Shown here: piece after piece, positions 1 through 6,250 of the stretch
Numbering within the stretch: position 1 is the first letter of the stretch
How the letters are laid out: every line of letters starts with the position of its first letter
Assembly: GCA_050943435.1 (NCBI GenBank)
Contig: JBMNPE010000064.1
Coordinates: 1-8,582, forward strand
Source of the DNA: RGIG5675 sp050943435
Lineage (GTDB): Bacteria; Bacillota; Clostridia; Oscillospirales; Ruminococcaceae
Direction: 5' to 3'
Length of the DNA: 8,582 nucleotides
The notes under the pieces: generated by a model
What the model was told of the DNA's origin: nothing
What the model saw: only the letters and a program-made list of their open reading frames with translations
The model's database searches: none
Position numbers and translations under genes: made by a program

Positions 1-56
1 GTTTTAGATGATTTTTATTTAGAGAAATAATTTTGTTAAGAAATATATCTCAATTG

Positions 57-86
57 AAAAAAAGACCCGACTGTGTCGGGTCTTTT
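57..86 (-). terminator. Rho-independent terminator of the ABC exporter operon
   Basis: A perfect 8-bp GC-rich stem (GACCCGAC at 64-71, GTCGGGTC at 75-82) closes a 3-base loop. It is flanked by A57-A63 on one side and T83-T86 on the other, so it can extend by four A-T pairs. Read on the minus strand, it ends in a run of seven T, eleven bases after the permease stop codon, which is the classical intrinsic terminator arrangement. Because T residues also follow it on the plus strand, it could also stop weak transcription arriving from the left. Confidence 0.85.
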
Positions 87-96
87 ATCATTTATC

Positions 97-1323
97 TTAT
101 TCAGCCTGCGTCCCGGTGCTCTTTTTGCTGAACGCCTTCTTTATGGCAGCTCCGAATTTGATCCTGTCTCCATAGTTGAGAACGCCTAGCCTGTATATCC
201 TGACTGACAGCCATGCCAGGAACACCACAAACAGGATGTCTACAGCCATGACAAGCAGCGTCATCGGGAAAGAGATGGTTGCGTTGGAATACCTCATCGG
301 AATGAGAAGCACGGAAACCGGAGGTATCCACGAGCACACTCTCATAAGAGTAGAGTCAATGCCGTTCAGAGAAACGAATGCCAGAATGTAGGACACAATA
401 ATGATCATCGTCACAGGGGTTACAGCGGAGTTTATATCCTCCACCTTGGATACGAGCGAGCCCAGTGCGGCGTAGATAAACATGTACATGAACAGGCTGA
501 TTATAAAGAACGCCACATAGACAAATATGATGTCAGCACTCAGTGCCTGCGACAGCATCATGCTCACTGCCATGGAATACTTGTCCTTGAGTAAAGCATA
601 CGGTACCAATGCACACACCATGAAAAATGCGAATGCCGTGAGCGCTGCGCAGATCGTGCCGAGAACCTTTCCCATGATCAGGGATTTAGCGTCGGAGGTG
701 GTTATCAATATCTCCATCGCCTTGCTGTCCTTCTCCCTCGCGACTGCAACCGATACCATCTGTCCGTACATGATAATCAGCATGTAGAGAATTATTACGT
801 AGATCATCCCGGTAATGTACCTGTTGGCCGTATTGGTGCCGAGTATCTCTGTCTCTTCCTGGACCTGAGCAGAAGCTATTTCCTGATAATACTCAGCAGA
901 GACTCCCATATCTGCAAGGCTTTGTTCTACATAGATCTGCCTCAGCGCTTCACTGACGCTCTGCGCCTGGCTCGAGCTGTTGATGCCGTAGTTGTTGTAG
1001 ACGACCTTCAGGTGGAGGGAGTCGACTATGACGTACCCTACGGACACATCCCCGTTCCTGACCGCCTCGTCGAGGGCTTCTTCGCTGTCGTATTCTGCCT
1101 CAAACGGGAGAATGCCCTGGAGTGAGCTGTCCTCGTAATATACACCGCCTTCGATTATCCCCGTGCTGACGTCAGAGGAGCCTCCGATTATGTTTCCCAG
1201 CACCGCAGGGAGAGTCATCATAACTGCAAGGATGATTCCTATTATTACGGTTGAAACTATGAAGGACTTCTTTTTAACCTGCTGCACATATTCGAAGCTG
1301 AAAACAATTCCAGTGTTACGCAT
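97..1323 (-). CDS. ABC-2 type exporter permease (NatB/YhaP-like)
   Basis: Membrane subunit of a two-gene ABC exporter. From the ATG at 1323 it has 408 residues. The topology is typical of NatB/YhaP-like ABC-2 permeases: one membrane helix at about residues 21-43, a large extracytoplasmic domain at about 45-168, then five hydrophobic segments at about 169-390. The cytoplasmic stretch after the second helix reads AREKDSKAMEILITTSDAKS, the conserved coupling segment of this family. The frame stays open upstream to a TTG at 1335, but the ATG at 1323 has GGTGA five bases before it and forms an 8-base overlap (ATGCGTAA) with the stop of the upstream ATPase gene, so translational coupling is likely. 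Family members export sodium or drugs, or are uncharacterised; the substrate cannot be read from this sequence. The family call is secure, the function is not. Confidence 0.9.
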   Translation of the reverse strand: MRNTGIVFSFEYVQQVKKKSFIVSTVIIGIILAVMMTLPAVLGNIIGGSSDVSTGIIEGGVYYEDSSLQGILPFEAEYDSEEALDEAVRNGDVSVGYVIVDSLHLKVVYNNYGINSSSQAQSVSEALRQIYVEQSLADMGVSAEYYQEIASAQVQEETEILGTNTANRYITGMIYVIILYMLIIMYGQMVSVAVAREKDSKAMEILITTSDAKSLIMGKVLGTICAALTAFAFFMVCALVPYALLKDKYSMAVSMMLSQALSADIIFVYVAFFIISLFMYMFIYAALGSLVSKVEDINSAVTPVTMIIIVSYILAFVSLNGIDSTLMRVCSWIPPVSVLLIPMRYSNATISFPMTLLVMAVDILFVVFLAWLSVRIYRLGVLNYGDRIKFGAAIKKAFSKKSTGTQAE

Positions 1324-2215
1324 CGATCTCACCAACCTTCTCGATGAAGATATCCTGGAGCGTGGGCCTGTACATCCCGGATTCCATGATTTCTCCGAAA
1401 TGCTCCTCGATTATCCCGGGAAGTACCGAGGAATCGTCCTTTGTGAGCAGGATGTTTTCCTTGGATAAGGTGTACTCAAGTCCCCTCTCCTTTAGAGAAG
1501 CTGAGATGGATTCCACAGTGCCGGGTCTGCACTCGATGTAGTACCTGCCTCGGCCCTCCTGCTCCTTGATCTGCTCGAGGTTGCCGGAAATGACCATATT
1601 CCCCTTGTCGATGATTGCGACATTGTCGCAGATCTCCTCGACGTATGCCATCTGGTGGGATGAAAAAATGACGAGCTTTCCCTTATTGACCATATCGCGG
1701 ATGGCGTCCTTGAACGCCTGTGCGTTGATCGGGTCAAGTCCTGAGAAAGGCTCGTCAAGTATTACAATGTCAGGATTGTGCAGGAATGCCTGCGCTATCT
1801 GGATCTTCTGCTGGTTGCCCTTGGAGAGGGTTTCGAGCTTTTTGGAAGAGTAGTCCTTGAGCCCGAAGTACTCAATCCAGTAATCGGCGTCATCCGACGC
1901 CTCCTTAGGCGAGGCTCCCTTGAGCCTGGAAAAGTAGACCAGCTGGTCCTTTACCCCTATTTTGGCGTACATGCCCCTCTCTTCAGGCATGTATCCTATG
2001 TGGTGCTTTGATGGGTCGAATTGCTGTCCGTCAAGCAGGAACTCACCCGAGTCCATCCTGAGGACATGCATGAGGCACCTGAAAGTCGTCGACTTCCCCG
2101 CCCCGTTTCGTCCGAGGAAACCTGTGGCTTTTCCGCTCTCCACTTCGAAGCTGACTCCGTGGAGCACCTCCCGTCCCTCGAACGATTTCCTTATGTTCTT
2201 GATCTCAAGTTTCAC
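1316..2215 (-). CDS. ABC exporter ATP-binding protein (NatA/YhaQ-like)
   Basis: Cytoplasmic ATPase partner of the permease that follows it. With a GTG start at 2215 it has 299 residues and begins MKLEIKNIRKSF, where the ABC domain of this family normally begins. Visible motifs are Walker A GRNGAGKST (35-43), a Q-loop region with the subfamily sequence GYMPEERGMY (74-83), signature LSKGNQQK (130-137), Walker B IVILDEP (150-156), D-loop SGLDP and switch histidine H187. PEERG and LSKGN are characteristic of the NatA/YhaQ group, and the last 80 or so residues match the usual C-terminal extension of that group. The frame is open upstream to 2284, but AGGAGG at 2235-2230 lies inside that extension and precedes the GTG by 12 bases, slightly long but the best site available. 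The substrate is unknown. Confidence 0.9.
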   Translation of the reverse strand: MKLEIKNIRKSFEGREVLHGVSFEVESGKATGFLGRNGAGKSTTFRCLMHVLRMDSGEFLLDGQQFDPSKHHIGYMPEERGMYAKIGVKDQLVYFSRLKGASPKEASDDADYWIEYFGLKDYSSKKLETLSKGNQQKIQIAQAFLHNPDIVILDEPFSGLDPINAQAFKDAIRDMVNKGKLVIFSSHQMAYVEEICDNVAIIDKGNMVISGNLEQIKEQEGRGRYYIECRPGTVESISASLKERGLEYTLSKENILLTKDDSSVLPGIIEEHFGEIMESGMYRPTLQDIFIEKVGEIDA

Positions 2216-2352
2216 AGCCGACTTTTTCCTCCTGGCGGGATGATCCGCTCCTGCTATTCTACAGAATCGCATAGCCTGAAACAACGCTTTTATCGATACT
2301 TTTACGTGATATTAACCTGTCATTTATAAAAAATATCCAGAAGAAAATTGGT

Positions 2353-2375
2353 ATTTACGCAAATATTGTGCAAAT
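2353..2375. repeat. Imperfect inverted repeat, candidate operator
   Basis: Half-sites ATTTnCnCAA (2353-2362) and TTGnGnAAAT (2366-2375) are mirror images across a 3-base centre, with 8 of 10 positions matching. The octamer GCAAATAT also occurs twice as a direct repeat, at 2359-2366 and 2370-2377, 11 bases apart and so about one helical turn. A weak promoter-like pair (TTTACG at 2354, CATAAT at 2378, 18-base spacer) overlaps it. This arrangement fits a dimeric regulator site between divergent operons, but AT-rich DNA gives such patterns by chance fairly easily. Confidence 0.35.
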
Positions 2376-2399
2376 ATCATAATTTTACTTGAGTGATTG

Positions 2400-2421
2400 A
2401 AATTTTTCTTATCAAAAATTT
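2400..2421. repeat. Perfect AT-only inverted repeat upstream of the dpp promoter
   Basis: AAATTTTT (2400-2407) and AAAAATTT (2414-2421) are exact reverse complements around a 6-base spacer. The element ends 26 bases before the proposed -35 box at 2448. It could be a regulator site or an A-tract UP-like element helping RNA polymerase. Low sequence complexity limits the confidence. Confidence 0.3.
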
Positions 2422-2447
2422 TCTGGTTTAAGGTCGGATACTGAAAG

Positions 2448-2477
2448 TTGTCAGAGATAATGCGGGCAAATTATCAT
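2448..2477 (+). promoter_or_regulatory. Sigma-A-type promoter of the peptide transporter operon
   Basis: TTGTCA (2448-2453) matches the -35 consensus at five of six positions and TATCAT (2472-2477) matches the -10 consensus at five of six, with an 18-base spacer. Transcription would start near 2484, leaving a leader of about 56 bases before the binding-protein ATG at 2540. It is the best promoter-like pair I found in the intergenic region. An alternative -10 (GATAAT at 2456) has no good -35. Confidence 0.5.
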
Positions 2478-2491
2478 GCGCTTGTAATCGG

Positions 2492-2506
2492 CGGCCTTCG
2501 GGGCCG
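2492..2506 (+). other. GC-rich hairpin in the 5' leader of the dpp operon
   Basis: CGGCC (2492-2496) pairs with GGCCG (2502-2506) around the loop TTCGG, forming a compact UUCG-type hairpin. It falls close to the predicted mRNA 5' end and about 20 bases before the ribosome binding site. It is followed by six A and only then four T, so it does not look like a plus-strand terminator. A role in mRNA 5'-end stability is plausible but inferred. Confidence 0.4.
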
Positions 2507-2525
2507 GGCCAAAAAATTTTCAGCA

Positions 2526-2533
2526 GAGAGGGG
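2526..2533 (+). promoter_or_regulatory. Ribosome binding site of the substrate-binding protein
   Basis: GAGAGGGG lies six bases before the ATG at 2540, an optimal distance. It supports that ATG as the start and agrees with the lipoprotein signal peptide beginning directly after it. Confidence 0.7.
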
Positions 2534-2539
2534 AAATCT

Positions 2540-4237
2540 ATGAACAGGAAATTCAAGAAGATCCTGCTGCAGGTCGCTGCAGTGCTTCTCATCGCGGTCA
2601 TGCTCCCGGCATGCGGCGGCTCGGGAACAGGCGAAGAGAGCAGTACGTCAACTGACACTTCTACCGCAGTAGAAGGCAACGAAGGCGTCATCGAAGGCAC
2701 AGCCGCCACGGAGCCCGTTGACAAAGTCACGGTGTCCCTGACGACGACCACTGTCGATGTCAGCCCGTTTGCCCCAAGCACGCCTTCCATCATCATGAAG
2801 CATCAGCTCTATGCGACGATGATGCAGCGTCCGTATTACGGAGCCCCTCTTGACGAGTGCATACCCTGGATCGCCAAGACAGTAACCAAGGTAGACGACT
2901 CCCATTATGATATTGAAATCTATGACAACATAGTGGACAGCCAGGGCAACCAGATAACTGCGGACGACATAGTGTTCAGCTATGAGAAATCCATTTCCGA
3001 TGCACAGTTCGTTAACGGCGGAACAAACATGGAGTCCATCACAAAGACCGGCGACTACACTCTGCAGATGGTCCTCAAGAACACCACCCCGGGTGTCATA
3101 GAAGACCTCCTCACGCATCAGCAGCTCTACATTGTAGACCAGGGCTGGTATGAGAGCGCCACCGACGAGGAAAAGATGAACAACCCCGCCACCACTGGCC
3201 CGTACAAGGTAAAGTCCTTCACATCCGGTGCAGGAGCCACCCTTGAGAAGGTGGACAACTACTGGATGGACGGAATGGACACCATTCCTCCTGCCGCAGT
3301 TGCAAACGCAGAAGAGATAGTTTACAAGGTCATCACTGAGCCTTCCATGAGGGTTATCGCTCTCCAGAACCATGAGCTGGATCTGTCCCAGATCAACGCG
3401 AGCGACATCAGCACCTTCTATGATCTTTCAACAGGACAGCCGTTAGAGGGATGGAATGTCGGAATTGTCGACAGCAACTTCGCATACTGCATGTTCTGCA
3501 ACATGGATTCCGGGAAATCGGTGCTTGCCGACAACGTCGACCTCAGAAAGGCCGTGTTCACGGCTATCGATCCGAGCGAGATAATGCTCGCCGCCGGAAA
3601 CCTCGAATCCACAAGCTCAACCATCAATACATACGGATGCCCGTCGATGGGCGGATATCAGTCAAAGTGGGATGACGAGCCGTATTTCGACTATGATCCG
3701 GATGCAGCTGCAGGATACCTCGAGAGCGCCGGATACAAGCAGGGCGAAGTCACAATAAGGCTCCTCGCAAGCTCTGCCCTCTTCAATGACAGCTCAATCT
3801 CCGTCATCGTAGCAGAACTCAATCAGGTCGACATCAATGTCGATCCGCTTATTGTCGACCAGGCTCTGTTCAGCACCTACAAGAACGACTCCACCCAGTG
3901 GGACATCATGATTGATGTAAAAGGCGCACCGAGCGGACACATAGTCAGCATGTGGAACTATGCTTTCGATCCTTCAGGCTATACGAACGGAAGCGTCTGC
4001 TTCACGCATGACGACCAGCTCGTAGCGCTTCTCGACGAAGCCATGAGCAAGACCGATGACGCGAGCATCGATGCATTCCACAGCTATCTGCGCGACAACG
4101 CGATCTGCAGGGGCCTCTACACGACAAAGAGCGTCTATGTTGCCCAGGACGGAATCCTTGAGATGGGCTGGTTCAACGGATCCACCCTTGTTCCCGGCGA
4201 CTGCACATTCTCAACGACATATGTGCCTGCGGAATAA
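2540..4237 (+). CDS. Peptide-type ABC transporter substrate-binding lipoprotein (SBP_bac_5 family)
   Basis: Extracellular receptor of the importer encoded just downstream, 565 residues, a usual length for DppA/OppA-type binding proteins. Residues 1-25 are a lipoprotein signal: basic MNRKFKK, a hydrophobic core, then lipobox LPAC with C25 as the lipidation site. A Ser/Thr/Gly/Glu-rich tether follows to about residue 60, and the SBP_bac_5-type fold occupies the rest, with typical stretches such as NNPATTGPYKVKSF and DPDAAAGYLESAGYKQGEV. The mature part carries seven cysteines besides C25 (107, 317, 320, 367, 487, 523, 555), including a CMFC pair at 317-320. It is first in the operon and is followed by a stem-loop and then permease genes. 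Relatives bind di- or oligopeptides, some bind nickel chelates or glycans; the ligand cannot be told here, so no gene symbol is given. Confidence 0.92.
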   Translation: MNRKFKKILLQVAAVLLIAVMLPACGGSGTGEESSTSTDTSTAVEGNEGVIEGTAATEPVDKVTVSLTTTTVDVSPFAPSTPSIIMKHQLYATMMQRPYYGAPLDECIPWIAKTVTKVDDSHYDIEIYDNIVDSQGNQITADDIVFSYEKSISDAQFVNGGTNMESITKTGDYTLQMVLKNTTPGVIEDLLTHQQLYIVDQGWYESATDEEKMNNPATTGPYKVKSFTSGAGATLEKVDNYWMDGMDTIPPAAVANAEEIVYKVITEPSMRVIALQNHELDLSQINASDISTFYDLSTGQPLEGWNVGIVDSNFAYCMFCNMDSGKSVLADNVDLRKAVFTAIDPSEIMLAAGNLESTSSTINTYGCPSMGGYQSKWDDEPYFDYDPDAAAGYLESAGYKQGEVTIRLLASSALFNDSSISVIVAELNQVDINVDPLIVDQALFSTYKNDSTQWDIMIDVKGAPSGHIVSMWNYAFDPSGYTNGSVCFTHDDQLVALLDEAMSKTDDASIDAFHSYLRDNAICRGLYTTKSVYVAQDGILEMGWFNGSTLVPGDCTFSTTYVPAE

Positions 4238-4278
4238 TCCCATCCGATAACAAATCTTTCAACAGATAAGAATCAAGC

Positions 4279-4314
4279 GGCAGACGCCTCGCCCTCAGAA
4301 GGCGGACGTCTGCC
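4279..4314 (+). other. Intercistronic stem-loop between binding protein and permease genes
   Basis: GGCAGACG (4279-4286) and CGTCTGCC (4307-4314) are exact reverse complements. Inside them CGCC (4290-4293) pairs with GGCG (4301-4304) around a 7-base loop, giving a two-tier hairpin with 12 pairs and a small internal loop. It lies 41 bases after the stop of the binding-protein gene and 33 bases before the next ATG. Only a short T-run (CATCTTT) follows, so it is at best a partial terminator. Stem-loops at this position in importer operons are known to protect the upstream mRNA or attenuate downstream transcription, keeping binding protein in excess over permease. Confidence 0.65.
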
Positions 4315-4347
4315 ACATCTTTAGAAAAGAATTCAGGGAGACGGACA

Positions 4348-5307
4348 ATGCTCAAATATATAGGCCGGCGTCTGCTCGAACTTATCCCTATACTTCTGGT
4401 CGTTGCAATAATCATCTTCTCCATCATGGAACTCGTCCCCGGCGATCCCGTCAGGATCATGATGGGCGACACGGCAACAGAGCAGCAGATCCAGGAAGCG
4501 CGTGAGAAACTGGGTCTAAACAAGCCCTATCTCACAAGGCTCTGGGACTTCCTCAAGGGTATCTTCAGGCTGGATTTCGGCACATCATACATTACAGGCC
4601 TCTCGGTGGGCGACGAACTGCTGCAGCGGTTCCCGAGGACCCTCATTCTCGCCCTTCTAAGCATGGCGGTCACTGTCATCATAGGAATTCCGCTCGGAAT
4701 CCTGTGCGCAATCAAGGCCGGAAAGCCGGCCGACAGGATAAGCCTGGTGCTTACGCTGATCGCAAACTCGATGCCTTCATTCTGGCTGGCACTCCTTCTG
4801 GTCATGCTGTTCTCGATGCAGCTCGGGTGGCTCCCGTCAAGCGGGGCTGACAGCTGGAAATGCTACATTCTTCCCACGATAGCGAGTTCCCTCGGTTCCG
4901 TGGCAGCAATAGCACGCCAGACAAGGGCGAGCATGCTCGAAGTCATAAGGGCAGACTACGTCACTACCGCAAAGTCAAAAGGCCTTTCTTCACATGATGT
5001 CATTGTGAGGCATGCTCTTGGCAATGCCCTCATACCTATCATCACAGTCATCGGTTCACATTTCAGCTTCCTGCTCGGAGGAACGACAGTCATCGAATCT
5101 GTCTTCTCATTCCCCGGAATCGGGCTCTACATCCTCAACGGCATCAACAACCGCGACTACCCGATAGTCCGCGGCGGAGTTCTGTACATCGCCTTTACGT
5201 TCTCGATCCTGATGCTTATTGTCGACATAATCTACGCCTTTGTCGACCCGAGGATAAAATCCCAGTACGCCGTCCCCAAGAAGCACAAGGACAAGCAGGC
5301 TGCATGA
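4348..5307 (+). CDS. dppB: Peptide ABC transporter permease, DppB/OppB type
   Basis: First transmembrane subunit of the importer, 319 residues, close to the usual DppB length. It begins MLKYIGRRLLELIPILLVV, the family's N-terminal helix, followed by the conserved ELVPGDPVRIMMG stretch and an extracytoplasmic segment with LGLNKP and FGTSY. The BPD_transp_1 domain spans about residues 90-305 with further membrane helices. The cytoplasmic coupling loop that meets the ATPases is at about 203-226 (DYVTTAKSKGL, then GNALIP) and retains the key glycine G212. AGGGAG at 4335-4340 lies seven bases before the ATG. The next gene follows after a 15-base gap, so they are co-transcribed. The symbol denotes the Dpp/Opp family position; dipeptide versus oligopeptide specificity is not decided by this subunit. 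Confidence 0.93.
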   Translation: MLKYIGRRLLELIPILLVVAIIIFSIMELVPGDPVRIMMGDTATEQQIQEAREKLGLNKPYLTRLWDFLKGIFRLDFGTSYITGLSVGDELLQRFPRTLILALLSMAVTVIIGIPLGILCAIKAGKPADRISLVLTLIANSMPSFWLALLLVMLFSMQLGWLPSSGADSWKCYILPTIASSLGSVAAIARQTRASMLEVIRADYVTTAKSKGLSSHDVIVRHALGNALIPIITVIGSHFSFLLGGTTVIESVFSFPGIGLYILNGINNRDYPIVRGGVLYIAFTFSILMLIVDIIYAFVDPRIKSQYAVPKKHKDKQAA

Positions 5308-5322
5308 ACGGAGGGACGGAAA

Positions 5323-6234
5323 ATGAGTAAAAAGAAAGATCTGAGCAGACCTGAATCCAAAAAGAAGGTCACCAACAAGCTGACGGCATACAAGCCCGGT
5401 TCATTCAAATACGTGTGGTACAAGATCTACCACAGCCCGTCCGCAATGATTGGCCTGTGCTTCATAGTGGTACTGTTTATCCTGTCATTCATTTCTCCTT
5501 ACATATGCAAATATGATTATCAGGCAATCAGCATGAAGCTCAAGTGCGCAACACCTTCCTGGGAGCATCCGTTCGGATGCGATGAAATCGGAAGGGACAT
5601 TCTTTCAAGGGTTCTCTACGGCGCAAAATACACGATGAGCATAGGAATCCTCTGCACCGCCTTTTCATGCATCATCGGGTGCATCCTCGGGGCTCTTGCA
5701 GGCTATTTCGGCAGATGGGTTGACAACATCATCATGAGGATAATGGACGTGCTCCAGGCCTTCCCCGCAATTCTCCTGGCAATAGTCATATCCTCAGTGC
5801 TTGGAAGCGGATATTTCCAGATGGTCGTTGCACTTGGAATCAGCGCAATTCCGGGATACGCGAGAATGATGAGGGCAAGCATCCTCAACATCCGCGAGTC
5901 GGAATACATCGAAGCCGAAAAATCCATGAACTGCCCGACATCGAAAATAATACTCAAGCACATCATACCTAACGCAATGAGCCCGATAATCGTCCAGGCA
6001 GCAATGGGAATTGCATCTGCAGGCCTCGCCGCCTCGGCACTCAGCTTCCTGGGATTCGGACTTCCGGTCACCACTCCTGAATGGGGAGCAATGCTCTCAA
6101 GTGCCCGCGACTACATGAGGGAATACCCGCATCTCGCGATTTTCCCCGGACTCTTCATAATGCTCACAGTCGTCAGCTACAACCTTATCGGAGACACCGT
6201 CAGGGACGCTCTCGACCCGAAGCTCAAGGACTGA
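5323..6234 (+). CDS. dppC: Peptide ABC transporter permease, DppC/OppC type
   Basis: Second transmembrane subunit, pairing with DppB to form the channel. It has 303 residues with the DppC order of parts: a basic cytoplasmic N-terminus, a first helix at about 40-60 (OppC_N region), the conserved FGCDEIGRDILSRVLYGAKY segment, then a BPD_transp_1 domain with about five helices. The coupling loop is at about residues 194-215 (EYIEAEKSMNCP, then IIPNAM). In most relatives this loop is EAA-x3-G; here the third position is E199 and the glycine position is N203. It ends with the family-typical GDTVRDALDPKLK. GGAGGG at 5310-5315 precedes the ATG. The gap to the next gene is 16 bases. Confidence 0.93.
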   Translation: MSKKKDLSRPESKKKVTNKLTAYKPGSFKYVWYKIYHSPSAMIGLCFIVVLFILSFISPYICKYDYQAISMKLKCATPSWEHPFGCDEIGRDILSRVLYGAKYTMSIGILCTAFSCIIGCILGALAGYFGRWVDNIIMRIMDVLQAFPAILLAIVISSVLGSGYFQMVVALGISAIPGYARMMRASILNIRESEYIEAEKSMNCPTSKIILKHIIPNAMSPIIVQAAMGIASAGLAASALSFLGFGLPVTTPEWGAMLSSARDYMREYPHLAIFPGLFIMLTVVSYNLIGDTVRDALDPKLKD

Positions 6235-6250
6235 CAGGAGGTAAACCAGA

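Larger units (their letters stand above)
2216..2539. promoter_or_regulatory. Divergent intergenic control region
   Basis: This 324-base stretch separates the leftward exporter operon from the rightward peptide-transport operon. The part from about 2280 to 2440 is strikingly AT-rich compared with the genes on either side. No convincing gene lies in it. It holds the rightward promoter (2448-2477), a leader hairpin (2492-2506), two inverted repeats (2353-2375 and 2400-2421) and the ribosome binding site of the exporter ATPase (2230-2235, minus strand). I found no convincing minus-strand promoter: the sequences TATAAA (2328-2323) and TATGAT (2381-2376) on that strand resemble -10 boxes but lack a good -35 at the right spacing. 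Confidence 0.75.

Noticed and set aside
1..56. Possible gene or element at the left edge
   Set aside because: The stretch is short and AT-rich with no open frame, hairpin or repeat that I can support.
1324..1335. TTG start for the ABC-2 permease at 1335
   Set aside because: The ATG at 1323 has a better-placed GGTGA and a compact overlap with the ATPase stop codon.
2216..2284. N-terminal extension of the exporter ATPase from an ATG near 2284
   Set aside because: The extra 23 residues are not part of the ABC fold and cover the AGGAGG ribosome binding site that serves the GTG at 2215.
2323..2330. TTTATAAA resembling an archaeal TATA box
   Set aside because: The lipobox signal, strong ribosome binding sites, hairpin terminator and sigma-A-like promoter all favour a bacterium; the octamer is expected in AT-rich spacer DNA.
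2492..2520. Leader hairpin as a transcription terminator or attenuator
   Set aside because: The hairpin is followed by a G-rich stretch and six A before any T, so it lacks the immediate T-run of an intrinsic terminator.
2648..3373. Minus-strand open frame (241 codons) inside the binding-protein gene
   Set aside because: It is antisense to a well-supported lipoprotein gene, and its translation shows no family features.
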